Shown here piece after piece: positions 1-8,479 of a stretch of 64,000 bases of DNA (within the stretch, counting starts at the first letter, position 1; the number at the start of each line of letters is the position of its first letter). The notes under the pieces were generated by a model that saw only the letters and a program-made list of their open reading frames with translations, had not been told where the DNA came from and searched no databases. This stretch comes from Parabacteroides sp. PH5-46 (lineage in GTDB: Bacteria; Bacteroidota; Bacteroidia; Bacteroidales; Tannerellaceae): NCBI RefSeq assembly GCF_029892785.1, contig NZ_JARXXA010000013.1, positions 1-64,000 of the forward strand, read 5' to 3'. Both the position numbers and the translations under genes were made by a program.

Positions 1-87
1 TAAGTCAGTTGATGATAGGTTTTTCAAAGAACACTTACCTAATCTCTTGCTATTGAGATATTTATCATGATACCTTTACGGGCGCAC
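1..87 (-). mobile_element. 5' end of a group II intron inserted in traN (partial, runs off the window)
   Basis: Read on the minus strand from base 87, the sequence begins GTGCGCC, the conserved 5' end of bacterial group II introns. It then follows the 5' end of the complete intron in mobC (13681 onward): both share AAGGTA, GCAAG, GATTAGG, AAGTGTTCTTTGAAAA and CCTATCATCA in the same order. A small hairpin after the start is ATCTC/GAGAT here and GTCC/GGAT in mobC, so the bases differ but pairing is kept, as expected for a structured RNA. The intron lies in the sense direction of traN. Its maturase and 3' end lie left of the window. Confidence 0.85.
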
Positions 88-772
88 AAGTGATATAATC
101 GACGTTGAAAGGTACGTGCGACGAGTTTTTAAGCTGCAAATGGAAATACAGCAGGCCGTTATGGGTATAGATACCCTTTAGCGTGTACTGTACGCCGAAA
201 CGCTTGCTACCGATATGCTTTATTTCCCGGCGGTCGTTCTTATAAATCGACTGCATGATAAGTTTTACCAGCAGCGGCGATTCCTGCCCCAATTCTTTCA
301 TATATATTTCCAGGGCATTGTTAGGACGGTTTACCGCCTCGCCGTCATGCAGGAAGTCCGCCATTTCGACGGACAGCTTTACAGGCTCGTCCGCATATTT
401 GACGTTGAACGTATAATATGCACCGTCCTCCGTAATTACAGCCAGGTTACTCTCGCGCGAAAAGTCCCGCAGGGCTGCTTTTACCCGCAACACATTTTCC
501 GTACCGTCCGCTTTAGCCGCCAGGAGATCCGCACTACCTAAATCCACATAGCGGATTGCCGACGGGAAAATGACGTGTACGGTCTTGTTAAATGTTACCT
601 CCAAAGCATACGGCGGTATCATGCGGTTAAAAGTCAGCGGGCGTGTGTAGCCCTGGAAGTAGTCGCCCGTCGAGGGGCTTGTAGTCGTCGTTTTTTCGCT
701 TGTTTCGACCTCCTGCGCGTTGGCAGTCATTACACCCACCGCAAGGGCGAGTACCAAAAAGATTTTTTTCAT
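88..772 (-). CDS. traN: Conjugative transposon protein TraN, first exon
   Basis: TraN (DUF4138 family) is an outer-membrane-associated part of the Bacteroides type IV secretion machine used for conjugation. The protein starts with a signal peptide (MKKIFLVLALAVGVMTANAQ) and shows the conserved DYIT region just before the intron. Translation without splicing would stop at base 65 after 235 residues, and its last residues (about CAPVKVS) come from intron RNA. Usual family length is about 300-330 residues, so the second exon should lie beyond the left edge. The gene is the most 3' visible member of a long minus-strand tra operon, downstream of traM. Its leader carries a repeated A-rich motif at 802-819. 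Confidence 0.85.
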
Positions 773-801
773 TGCCTGATAATTTTAATGTTTGTTTTTA
801 A

Positions 802-819
802 CTCTGATTTTTTTAGTGG
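802..819 (-). promoter_or_regulatory. Repeated tra leader motif (traN copy)
   Basis: On the minus strand this reads CCACTAAAAAAATCAGAG and lies about 30 bases upstream of the traN start, directly after a small CGGCC/GGCCG hairpin (about 820-836). The same 18 bases occur at 8402-8419, 10447-10464 and 24122-24139, with variants before topB and mobA. An A-rich leader is typical of Bacteroidetes translation initiation regions, but exact reuse suggests a shared control element. Confidence 0.55.
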
Positions 820-845
820 CGGCCACAGGCCGTTTTGTTATCCGC

Positions 846-2240
846 TTATTGCGTCTTTGGAAGTAAGAGCAGTTGATAATTGGCTTTCAGGGTTACTTTA
901 ACCACGCTCATTTTTTTACTCACATACTGCGACGCTCCCTGTATAAGACTTTTCCCCATATCGGCGGCAAACTGCGACCCGGCATCGTCGGTTATCGTAA
1001 TGCTTGACCCGGCAGATTGCGCCATTTGTGAAGCAATCTCTTTGGCCGCGTTTATCTCGTCGCTGCCCGGCACGGATATTCCGCGCTGCCCGTCCAGGTC
1101 ATATACTTGCAATTCGACCGGGATAATGTTGCCGGCATAGTGTATCGAGTTTATTGTAACCTCCATTCTCTCGTTACCTATGCGGCAAGCACCGACAAGG
1201 ATAGTATTTGCCGGGATGCGGATATTACCCGCTATCATCGGCTCCAGTAGCCGTATTTGCAGTTCTTTCCCGCTTGTCAGGGTAATGGTCTGATTGACAC
1301 AGGCGCGGATGCTGTTTTTATCCTTTATGCCTTCGTTCCCGGCGGCAGTATAAAAGCCCATGTTCCGGGGCTGGCTCCAGGCGTCGATAAACTCCTGGTC
1401 TTCCATAGGAGCGGTCAGTAGCGAAACGACGTTGTGATGCACCTGGCGCACGGGTTGAATATTTACCTTATCCCGCGACGTTGCGGCGATAGCCGTTTCG
1501 TCCGCCGTCTGTTGCGCTCCCTGGGGCATATACTTTGCAGCCATTTGGTAGGATTTTTCCAATAGTGCCGTTTGTTCGTCCTGGGCGGCCTTCTCCGCCT
1601 CGGCTTCTTCCAGTCGGCGCTCCAGTTCCTCTACCCTTGCTTCGACGGCAAGCTGCGCCCCGTCGTCCACCGTAGCCTGTTCTTCATACCACGAGCCCAA
1701 TTGTTTATTTATGTCCTGATAAGCGGCTGCGGAGGACTGGATAGAGTTACCCCGCGTCCGGGAGGAATTACCCCCGGACAGTTCCGGGTTTTCGTAATAC
1801 TCCGGTGGTTCGGGAGCAATGCGTATCTGGCCTTCGTTCTGTTCTTCGGTCTGCTCGAACATGGTGGAAAAATCCTGCAAACTCCGCATTTTCTCCTGTT
1901 CCCGTTGGCGCATGGCTTCCTGTTCGTAGGCTGTCCGCTTATCCGTGTAAATACCTTCGTCTTTGGGCGTCGGTATCTCCGAATTAAAGCCGTCCTGACC
2001 TGTGGCCTGGTCGCCCTCCTTTTTCGACGGGGCGAAGATCAGCCACATTGCCCCGGCAAAAAGCAGGAAGAAAAGAGGCATTACCAGCATTTTCCGCCGT
2101 TTCTGCATCTGGGCGGGCGTCAGTTCCTTTTTGCCCGATGCCGACTTCGGAGGCTCCTTTTTAACCTCCTGCTTTACTTCGGGCGCGGGCGCTTCCTGTG
2201 GCTTTTGCCCTTCGTTATTATTCTGTTGGCTCATACTCAT
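846..2240 (-). CDS. traM: Conjugative transposon protein TraM (VirB10-like)
   Basis: TraM of Bacteroides conjugative transposons is an inner-membrane-anchored, periplasm-spanning scaffold protein comparable to VirB10. The 464-residue protein has a short cytoplasmic N-terminus rich in E, P and K, one membrane segment at about residues 51-69, a long low-complexity, Q- and E-rich coiled stretch (about 85-235), and a conserved C-terminal domain from about residue 285 (DQEFIDAW onward). Its start overlaps the end of traL by 23 bases, which indicates translational coupling. Length and order match the family. Confidence 0.9.
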   Translation of the reverse strand: MSMSQQNNNEGQKPQEAPAPEVKQEVKKEPPKSASGKKELTPAQMQKRRKMLVMPLFFLLFAGAMWLIFAPSKKEGDQATGQDGFNSEIPTPKDEGIYTDKRTAYEQEAMRQREQEKMRSLQDFSTMFEQTEEQNEGQIRIAPEPPEYYENPELSGGNSSRTRGNSIQSSAAAYQDINKQLGSWYEEQATVDDGAQLAVEARVEELERRLEEAEAEKAAQDEQTALLEKSYQMAAKYMPQGAQQTADETAIAATSRDKVNIQPVRQVHHNVVSLLTAPMEDQEFIDAWSQPRNMGFYTAAGNEGIKDKNSIRACVNQTITLTSGKELQIRLLEPMIAGNIRIPANTILVGACRIGNERMEVTINSIHYAGNIIPVELQVYDLDGQRGISVPGSDEINAAKEIASQMAQSAGSSITITDDAGSQFAADMGKSLIQGASQYVSKKMSVVKVTLKANYQLLLLPKTQ

Positions 2241-2493
2241 ATAAATTTTGTTGGTTAATACTGTCCCTTTGCTGCTCCAGTTGGAGTTTAAGGGCTTCTA
2301 TCTGCATCCGTTCGCCCTTATCCTTACCGAAATTGTAAATCGAGGAAACGGTCATGTAGATAGAAAGGCCACTGAACACGACAAGCATGGTAAGGATTAC
2401 GATTACCCTTTTGTCGGGCGTTATCCTGCCGCATATACCCCGCAGGAAATCCTCTATATGCTCGCCGATGTTCTTAAAAAATTTCTTTGCCAT
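2218..2493 (-). CDS. traL: Conjugative transposon protein TraL (DUF3989)
   Basis: A small 91-residue protein with one membrane segment at about residues 29-50 and a charged C-terminal helix. Sequence and position between traK and traM match the DUF3989/TraL family, which is present in all Bacteroides-type conjugative transposons. Its biochemical role is unknown; it is assumed to belong to the membrane part of the transfer channel. It overlaps traM by 23 bases and follows traK by 4 bases. Confidence 0.85.
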   Translation of the reverse strand: MAKKFFKNIGEHIEDFLRGICGRITPDKRVIVILTMLVVFSGLSIYMTVSSIYNFGKDKGERMQIEALKLQLEQQRDSINQQNLYEYEPTE

Positions 2494-2497
2494 AACT

Positions 2498-3121
2498 TTA
2501 CCTTTCTGTTACCCGGATGTCCCGGTTTTCCACGATCTCGAAACGCTCCATAGTGAAACCGTGAGGGTTATTGTCGCTCCTTACAGAATTAATCAGGTTA
2601 CAGCGCGTTACCAGGCTGCGCTCGGTAATGTTCGACTGGCGGATAATCATTTGCCGGGCGTATGTTACCGCAGTATAGGGGTACACGTCCAGGTTACAGG
2701 CGATACTATCCACCTGTACGATCTGATTAATGTTCCCCGATATAATCCTGTTGTAATATCCCTTCTCGGCCATATCCTGATAGTATTTGAAAGCACTTTT
2801 ATCCACCAGGAACAAAGCCCGGTTTACGTTGCTTTCAATGGCCGATTTATCGGGCGAAAGAGTAAAAAACAGCTCATGGAAGCGGCGGACGTGTTCGCGT
2901 GCCTCCACAGGGCGGTTTTGTGTCATATCCTGGGAAAGCGCAAGCATTAAACTTTTGCCCCCGTCCATTACATAAATACGCTGGCGTTGTGCCTCGGCGA
3001 AGCTGTACGACGACCATACGGAATAACCCGTAATGCCAGCGCACAACACCAGGAACACAATACCGAAAAGACGTATTTGCTTAAATGATGTTTCTATATT
3101 CTTTAAACTTTTGAACTCCAT
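2498..3121 (-). CDS. traK: Conjugative transposon protein TraK (VirB8-like position)
   Basis: TraK is an inner-membrane protein with a short N-terminus, one membrane segment (about residues 18-36) and a periplasmic domain, an architecture like VirB8. I chose the start at MEFKSLKNIE (base 3121), the usual family start, rather than the six-residue extension beginning at 3139. This gives 207 residues, the normal length. It lies between traJ and traL in the tra operon. Confidence 0.88.
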   Translation of the reverse strand: MEFKSLKNIETSFKQIRLFGIVFLVLCAGITGYSVWSSYSFAEAQRQRIYVMDGGKSLMLALSQDMTQNRPVEAREHVRRFHELFFTLSPDKSAIESNVNRALFLVDKSAFKYYQDMAEKGYYNRIISGNINQIVQVDSIACNLDVYPYTAVTYARQMIIRQSNITERSLVTRCNLINSVRSDNNPHGFTMERFEIVENRDIRVTER

Positions 3122-3163
3122 GATTTTTAAGTGTTTCAATAATAAAGGACACTATGTGTCTGT

Positions 3164-4165
3164 CTATTTTTTACCTAATAAGCGGCCCGATATATTGCCC
3201 GCAGCGGCTCCGGCAACACCTCCGGCCATTGCAGCCCCTTTGCCTGCCGCCGTATTTACTCCGCGCGTACCCGTGCCGCCCCCGGCCTGAATAATCCAGC
3301 CCGCAACGGTCGGAATTGAGAAATAACCGATTATTCCTATAATCAGGAAGATTATATACACGCCATTTCCGCCGTCCGGCACATAGGACGGGTCTTTGAG
3401 TAAGGCTATATCCGCTTTCAGCATAAGCGCCTGTATTTTGGAGAGGACAGCCGAAAACAGGTCGGCCACAGGCAACCATAGATACACGCTGATATACCGG
3501 GAAATCCAGTTTGTAAGTGTGGATTGGAAGCCGTCATAAATCGACAGGGCAAATGCCAGCGGCCCCAATATTGACAGCACTACCAAAAAGAAAGTACGCA
3601 GCGTGTCAATAGTCAGGGCAGCGGCATTAAACAGTAACTCGAAAAAGTCCCGGACTAACTGTCGGAAATACATCTTTATATCGTACCAAAGCCTTTCGCC
3701 CCACATACCGATAATCTCCGGCGTGTCCCATATCCCCAAATCCTTCATCTTTTGGTCGTACACCTCATCATCGACAAGCCATGCCTTTCCCTCGCGTACC
3801 CGCGCATCGTATTCCAGTTGGTCTTTTTCCGCCTGTAAACTCTGTACGTCTGTTATCTGACTTTCCAAAATGCTGTGCGTACCTTTCACTACGGGCGACA
3901 TAACGGCATTGATAGTCCCCAGCACGATAGTCGGGAAGAACATAATGCAAAGCCCGATAGCGAAAGGCCGTAGGAGCGGGAAAACGTCGATAGGCTCCGC
4001 CCGCGAAAGGGCTTGCCAAACACGGTACGCTACATAGAACAGCGCACCCAATCCTGCCACCCCTTTGGCGACACCTATCATGTCGCCGCAAAGGGGCATC
4101 ATTTCCTGATACAAATTCCGTAGAACTTGATGCAGGTTATCGAAATCTATTGCTAATAATGTCAT
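3164..4165 (-). CDS. traJ: Conjugative transposon protein TraJ (VirB6-like)
   Basis: A 333-residue polytopic inner-membrane protein of the TraJ family, equivalent in position to VirB6. Hydrophobic segments are visible near residues 35-52, 66-88, 175-215 and 270-295. The tail after about residue 295 is rich in glycine and alanine. It probably forms part of the inner-membrane platform for DNA transfer. It follows traI by 3 bases and precedes traK by about 40 bases. Confidence 0.9.
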   Translation of the reverse strand: MTLLAIDFDNLHQVLRNLYQEMMPLCGDMIGVAKGVAGLGALFYVAYRVWQALSRAEPIDVFPLLRPFAIGLCIMFFPTIVLGTINAVMSPVVKGTHSILESQITDVQSLQAEKDQLEYDARVREGKAWLVDDEVYDQKMKDLGIWDTPEIIGMWGERLWYDIKMYFRQLVRDFFELLFNAAALTIDTLRTFFLVVLSILGPLAFALSIYDGFQSTLTNWISRYISVYLWLPVADLFSAVLSKIQALMLKADIALLKDPSYVPDGGNGVYIIFLIIGIIGYFSIPTVAGWIIQAGGGTGTRGVNTAAGKGAAMAGGVAGAAAGNISGRLLGKK

Positions 4166-4168
4166 GGC

Positions 4169-4789
4169 TTACCAATATCTTTCGGAAGGATCACCATACA
4201 GGGCGCGTACCCGTTCCATATCGCCCTTTTCCTGGCTGCGGATGAATGAAACGGATATACTTTTCTTTGAAAAGTATTTAACCAGGTTTCGGTATTCCAG
4301 CATTTTCGTATGGATATTATCTATTATCCCCATACGCTCGGCGTCCGTCATGGAAAGCCCGTTAGAGCCGGAAACAACATTTTTAATATCGGTAATAAGG
4401 TTGCCGCTCTCCTTTAGCAGTATCGTATATCCATTCGATATGGCTTCCAGTTCCGCGACAGTAAAATTTTTGTCCGAAAGCATCTTATTGAAATTGCTGG
4501 AATATATCTGCGAAATTTCCGATACCATTGCCACCGTTTCCTTAACCTTCCGGGCGTCCTTTATGATATTGTGTACCGCCTGCAATTTGTCGTAATACTC
4601 CTTTCCCTGGCTGTATATCTTCTGCATTTCCTTGAAGGAGTTAATTACGTTGGTGGCAGTCGTTCCCGTTTTACCGACCGTAAGAATGTTTTGCGCCAGG
4701 TTGGACGGGTCGATAACCGCCCATTGCGCTTTTGCCTCGAATCCACAGAAAGCAAGGGCTACCGTGAGGCATACAATTATCTTTTTCAT
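4169..4789 (-). CDS. traI: Conjugative transposon protein TraI (DUF4141)
   Basis: This is the DUF4141/TraI family of Bacteroides conjugative transposons, a secreted, helix-rich protein comparable in position to VirB5-type minor channel subunits. It is not related to F-plasmid TraI. The start at 4789 gives a clean signal peptide (MKKIIVCLTVALAFCGFEAKAQ region, cleavage after AKA) and 206 residues, the usual family size. The longer open frame to 4915 would add 42 residues with no signal-like character and overlap the DUF3876 gene, so I rejected it. Confidence 0.88.
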   Translation of the reverse strand: MKKIIVCLTVALAFCGFEAKAQWAVIDPSNLAQNILTVGKTGTTATNVINSFKEMQKIYSQGKEYYDKLQAVHNIIKDARKVKETVAMVSEISQIYSSNFNKMLSDKNFTVAELEAISNGYTILLKESGNLITDIKNVVSGSNGLSMTDAERMGIIDNIHTKMLEYRNLVKYFSKKSISVSFIRSQEKGDMERVRALYGDPSERYW

Positions 4790-4844
4790 TGTTTTACTTA
4801 TTAATTCGTTAATACTTGATTGAAGGGCGAGAGTAGCCCGTAGG

Positions 4845-5159
4845 TTACTCCTGCGCCCGTACATATTCGCCGAAAGAGGAAAGCAATAGCATCTCCCGCT
4901 CCCGGTCGTAGGCAATTCCGATACGCCCGTACAGGTCTATGTAATACTGACCGAACACACAATACACAGTACAGTCGCAGACTACCTGCGGGTTGTTGTA
5001 AGTAAGACAGAGCCGGATGCCTCCCCGCTTGCGGGAAGTGTTGCGGTAAACAGTTACCGCAGGCATACCGTCCGGGCTTACCCAACGTCCCGTGATTTCC
5101 CACAGGTTGAAATCCAAATGCACGGCGCACGGGTCGGATATATTACACTTGCTGAACAT
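4845..5159 (-). CDS. DUF3876 family protein of the tra operon
   Basis: A 104-residue protein in the position normally held by DUF3876 proteins, between traG and traI. It has several cysteines (CNISDPC near the N-terminus, CDCTVYC near residue 62) and mixed beta-type sequence, with no signal peptide or membrane segment. Its function is not established. The reading frame is supported by position and family resemblance; a longer frame on the same strand (4801-5130) is a shadow. Confidence 0.75.
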   Translation of the reverse strand: MFSKCNISDPCAVHLDFNLWEITGRWVSPDGMPAVTVYRNTSRKRGGIRLCLTYNNPQVVCDCTVYCVFGQYYIDLYGRIGIAYDREREMLLLSSFGEYVRAQE

Positions 5160-5171
5160 GGCTACCTCCTT

Positions 5172-7673
5172 TTATCCGTTACGCCGTGCCTCGGCAACCT
5201 GTTTTATTGCCAGTTCATAGTTTCCGTCCAGTTCCTCGGCCTTTTTGAATACCTCCATTTTTTCGCTTTCCTCGGTCGTGTAGGTCATATATTCCTCCAT
5301 GCTTACCTCGGTAGCGTAAACCGCAGACTGCACCCCGCCCAGGCCAAACCAAACCTCTTTATATTTCCGGCTCGGATTGTTCGCCATGTTGATAGACAGA
5401 ATTTGCCCCTTCTCTTTTTCGGTCAGTCCCAAAAGCGCCTGTATCGAATCAAATTTGTTCATGTACTTGCGCTGATCGAGAAGGATTTTACAGTCGGAGT
5501 TATTTATGATGCTTTCCTTGACAATCGGCGAGGCAATGATGTCGTCCACTTCCTGCGTTACGACAATGGCCTCCCCGAAATACTTCCGGACAGTCTTATA
5601 CATATACTTTAGGTATTCCGCCATGTTCGCGGACGAAAGGGCTTTCCAGGCTTCCTCGACGATCAGTTGCTTTCTGACACCCTTTAACCGCCTCATTTTG
5701 TTTATGAAAGCCTCCATAATGATAATTGTTACCACAGGGAACAATTCTTTGTTCTCTTTTATGGAATCAATTTCAAAGACGATAAAGGATTTATTCAGCA
5801 GGTCGATATTTTCCGCCGAGTTCAATAGGAAGTCGAAACGGCCACCTTTGTAGTATTGCCGCAGGGTGGTAAGCATATTGTCGATATTGAAGTCCTGGAG
5901 GCTTACTTTTATCTCGCGCTGTTCCAGTTCCCGGCGGTAGTCGTCCCGCATATACTCATAGAAAGTATTAAAGCACGGTACGATAGTGCGGTCTGCCCTG
6001 ATCCGTTCGATATAGGCCGATACCGCACTGCCGAGTTCCCCGCTTTCCGTCTTGCTTACCCGGTCGTCGTCAGATTTCCACAACGTCAGGAGCAGCGTTT
6101 TAATACTGTCCTTCTTTTCCACGTCAAAAACATAATCGTCCGTGTAAAAGGGATTGAAGGATATGGGGCTTTCTTCGGTATAGGTATAATAGATACCGTC
6201 CTGGCCTTTGGTTTTCCGGCGCACCATTTCACAAAGCCCCTGATAGCTGTTACCCGTATCGACCAGGACTACGTGTGTGCCCTGTTCCCAATACTGCCTT
6301 ACAAGGTGGTTCATAAAAAAGGACTTGCCGGAGCCGGAAGGCCCCAACACGAATTTATTTCGGTTGGTGGTAATTCCGCGTTTCATCGGCAAATCCGAAA
6401 TATCCACATGGATAGGCTTGCCCGAAACCCGGTCGGCCATTTTGATACCGAAAGGCGACGGAGAGCTTTTATAGTTCGTTTCCTGTGTGAAGAAACACAG
6501 GGCAGGCTCTATGAAAGTATAAAAACTTTCCTCTGAAGGGAAGTCCCCGGCATTGCCCGGCATAGCCGCCCAATAGAGGGTAGCGGCATCGACTGTATTA
6601 TGCCTGGGCTTGCACTCCATTAGCGCAAGCTGGCTGCCGACATCGTTACGGATATGCTTTAGTTCCTCCGCATCGTCAGACCACGCCATTACGTTGAAGT
6701 GCGCCCGGACAGAGGTAAGCCCGAAGCTATGCGCTTCGTTCAGATACTTGTCTATCCATTCCTTATTTATTTGATTGCCCCGGCTGTAACGGGATAAGGA
6801 CTGCATATTGCGGGCTGACTTTTCAAACCTCCGTAAATTTTCTGCCGAATCGTCCAGAAAAATGTATTGATTATACACATGGTCGCAGGACAATAGCAAA
6901 CCCACAGGCGCGGCAAACGAAAGGCGGCAGTCGCTTCTGTCCGTAGAAAGACGCTCATAGCGCATATCCGTTGCCACCGTTCCCGGCAAGTCCTCCACGT
7001 CCGAAACCGTGTGCAGGCAGATATGTTTTGCACCAATGCGCAGGCCGTCCGCTCCGAGTTCCATATCTTCCAGGCAGGTCGTATCGTCCAACGAAAGGGC
7101 AAAGTATTTTTCCACCAACCCCGGAGCATCCGGCGTTCCCGTAATTTCGTCCGACGAAAGCCGGGTCAGCTTTACAAACCCGCTATCGTTTACGATCCGC
7201 TCAAACTGTCCGACCGCCTCCAGGAATTTTTGCGCCGTGTCTTTGTTTACCTCTTTCGGGATAATGTTGCCCCGGCAAAGACTGGAAAAATTCGACTGCA
7301 TACGCATACGCTCTTTCGTCGTCTTTGTCAGGAACAGGAAAGCGGTATGATTAAGGTAGGGGCGCTCGTTAAAGTGCCTTTCAAAACTTCGGGATAAGAA
7401 ACTCATATCTTCCTGATCGGTGGCAGGTCGGTAGTTCTCTTTTACAAACCAATCCTGCTTATGAATGACCGAATAATCGGGAAGCACCTTTATTGCCTTG
7501 TTCCAGGCGGAATGTATTGCTTCGTATTCCGCGTTTGTAACGGTATAAAGTTCGGGCAAATCCACCCGGAAGCCTATCGTTATATCCGCGTCCTTACTGA
7601 TGATACAGCCGTTTTCCACCGCCAACAGTGGAAATTTGCTCTCTATGGTGGCGGCTTTCATTGTGTTACGCAT
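5172..7673 (-). CDS. traG: Conjugation ATPase TraG (VirB4 family)
   Basis: TraG is the VirB4-type ATPase that powers assembly of the mating channel at the inner membrane. The 833-residue protein carries a Walker A motif GPSGSGKS at residues 444-451 and a Walker B motif IVEEAW at about 671-676, followed by sensor-like sequence (VVTQEVDD). The N-terminal half matches the TraG N-terminal domain of Bacteroides elements. A second possible start is MKAATIE, four codons in. It overlaps traF by 8 bases, suggesting translational coupling. Confidence 0.95.
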   Translation of the reverse strand: MRNTMKAATIESKFPLLAVENGCIISKDADITIGFRVDLPELYTVTNAEYEAIHSAWNKAIKVLPDYSVIHKQDWFVKENYRPATDQEDMSFLSRSFERHFNERPYLNHTAFLFLTKTTKERMRMQSNFSSLCRGNIIPKEVNKDTAQKFLEAVGQFERIVNDSGFVKLTRLSSDEITGTPDAPGLVEKYFALSLDDTTCLEDMELGADGLRIGAKHICLHTVSDVEDLPGTVATDMRYERLSTDRSDCRLSFAAPVGLLLSCDHVYNQYIFLDDSAENLRRFEKSARNMQSLSRYSRGNQINKEWIDKYLNEAHSFGLTSVRAHFNVMAWSDDAEELKHIRNDVGSQLALMECKPRHNTVDAATLYWAAMPGNAGDFPSEESFYTFIEPALCFFTQETNYKSSPSPFGIKMADRVSGKPIHVDISDLPMKRGITTNRNKFVLGPSGSGKSFFMNHLVRQYWEQGTHVVLVDTGNSYQGLCEMVRRKTKGQDGIYYTYTEESPISFNPFYTDDYVFDVEKKDSIKTLLLTLWKSDDDRVSKTESGELGSAVSAYIERIRADRTIVPCFNTFYEYMRDDYRRELEQREIKVSLQDFNIDNMLTTLRQYYKGGRFDFLLNSAENIDLLNKSFIVFEIDSIKENKELFPVVTIIIMEAFINKMRRLKGVRKQLIVEEAWKALSSANMAEYLKYMYKTVRKYFGEAIVVTQEVDDIIASPIVKESIINNSDCKILLDQRKYMNKFDSIQALLGLTEKEKGQILSINMANNPSRKYKEVWFGLGGVQSAVYATEVSMEEYMTYTTEESEKMEVFKKAEELDGNYELAIKQVAEARRNG

Positions 7674-8001
7674 AAGCCACCTCCTTCCGTTTAGGATAGA
7701 GGAAAAAGCGGCGCGAGTTCCGGCGGTTAGTAAGGTAACGGGGGTGCTGGCGTTTTGCCATTAGCTTCATTAACCCGTATTCGCCGTACTGCGCGTTGAG
7801 CCGGAAGGTAAACCAGACCAGTACCGAGGCCGAGATAACCCCGAAACCTATACATATCCACTGATCGACCCCCGCCATATAGAAAATGACGAACAGGACG
7901 AACACGGACAGCAGGCCGCCCGCAAATATGAAAAGGTACTGACTTTTAAGCCCCTTAAACTCGACGCTTTTTCCAATGCCTTTATTTACATTGTACTCCA
8001 T
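7666..8001 (-). CDS. traF: Conjugative transposon protein TraF (DUF4133)
   Basis: A 111-residue small membrane protein with two adjacent hydrophobic segments (about residues 24-45 and 50-68) and a basic C-terminus. This is the DUF4133/TraF architecture, which resembles VirB3 in size, topology and position next to the VirB4-type ATPase. The start codon is preceded by an 22-base gap after traE; the end overlaps traG. Confidence 0.9.
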   Translation of the reverse strand: MEYNVNKGIGKSVEFKGLKSQYLFIFAGGLLSVFVLFVIFYMAGVDQWICIGFGVISASVLVWFTFRLNAQYGEYGLMKLMAKRQHPRYLTNRRNSRRFFLYPKRKEVAYA

Positions 8002-8023
8002 AATATTGCTTTTTATGGAGTGA

Positions 8024-8326
8024 TTAAAGGAAGAAGGAGCGCAGGATAGTCGCGGCCACGATAAGAAAAATACAGGCTCCGAACCACGACGCGGCGGTTT
8101 TTGCCGTGTCCGGGTCGCCGCTGGAAAACTTGCCGTAAACTTTTACGCCTCCGATAAGCCCCACGACCGCACCTATGGCGTATATCAGCTTCGTTCCTGG
8201 GTCGAAATACGATGTTACCATGTTTGTAGCATCCGTAATACCACCTACACCGTTACCCTGGGCGAAAGCGTCTGCTGCTGCGGCTACAATTACTACCGCA
8301 GACAATAAGATTTTCTTTTTTGTCAT
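8024..8326 (-). CDS. traE: Conjugative transposon protein TraE (DUF4134, pilin-like)
   Basis: A 100-residue protein with a signal peptide ending near DAFAQ, a glycine-rich middle and two hydrophobic segments (about residues 44-64 and 78-98). This is the DUF4134/TraE family, which has the size and shape of VirB2-type pilin subunits. It sits first in the block encoding the channel proper. A 150-base leader separates it from the upstream gene and contains a GC-rich hairpin (about 8343-8376) and the repeated motif at 8402-8419. Confidence 0.9.
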   Translation of the reverse strand: MTKKKILLSAVVIVAAAADAFAQGNGVGGITDATNMVTSYFDPGTKLIYAIGAVVGLIGGVKVYGKFSSGDPDTAKTAASWFGACIFLIVAATILRSFFL

Positions 8327-8342
8327 TGCTTGATTTTTTTAA

Positions 8343-8376
8343 GGCGGCAGGGGGTGGGATTATTCCCCCTTACCGC
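8343..8376 (-). promoter_or_regulatory. GC-rich hairpin in the traE leader
   Basis: Bases GGCGG..GGGG and CCCC..CCGCC can pair around a short AT-containing loop. It lies in the leader between the traD-like gene and traE, downstream (in transcript sense) of the repeated A-rich motif. There is no T tract on the minus-strand side, so it looks more like a leader or stability structure than a terminator. Confidence 0.45.
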
Positions 8377-8401
8377 CGGGATTTTTGTTACTTTTTTACT
8401 T

Positions 8402-8419
8402 CTCTGATTTTTTTAGTGG
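8402..8419 (-). promoter_or_regulatory. Repeated tra leader motif (traE copy)
   Basis: Exact copy of the 18-base motif CCACTAAAAAAATCAGAG on the minus strand, 76 bases upstream of the traE start. It suggests that traE heads a separately controlled transcript or translation unit. Confidence 0.55.
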
Positions 8420-8479
8420 TTGGTAGCCGCAGCTATCCGTAATCTCTTTCTTTCATCTTTTTTACTTTTACATTCGACA

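Noticed and set aside
4790-4915. Longer TraI start
   Set aside because: It removes the signal peptide from the N-terminus and overlaps the DUF3876 gene.
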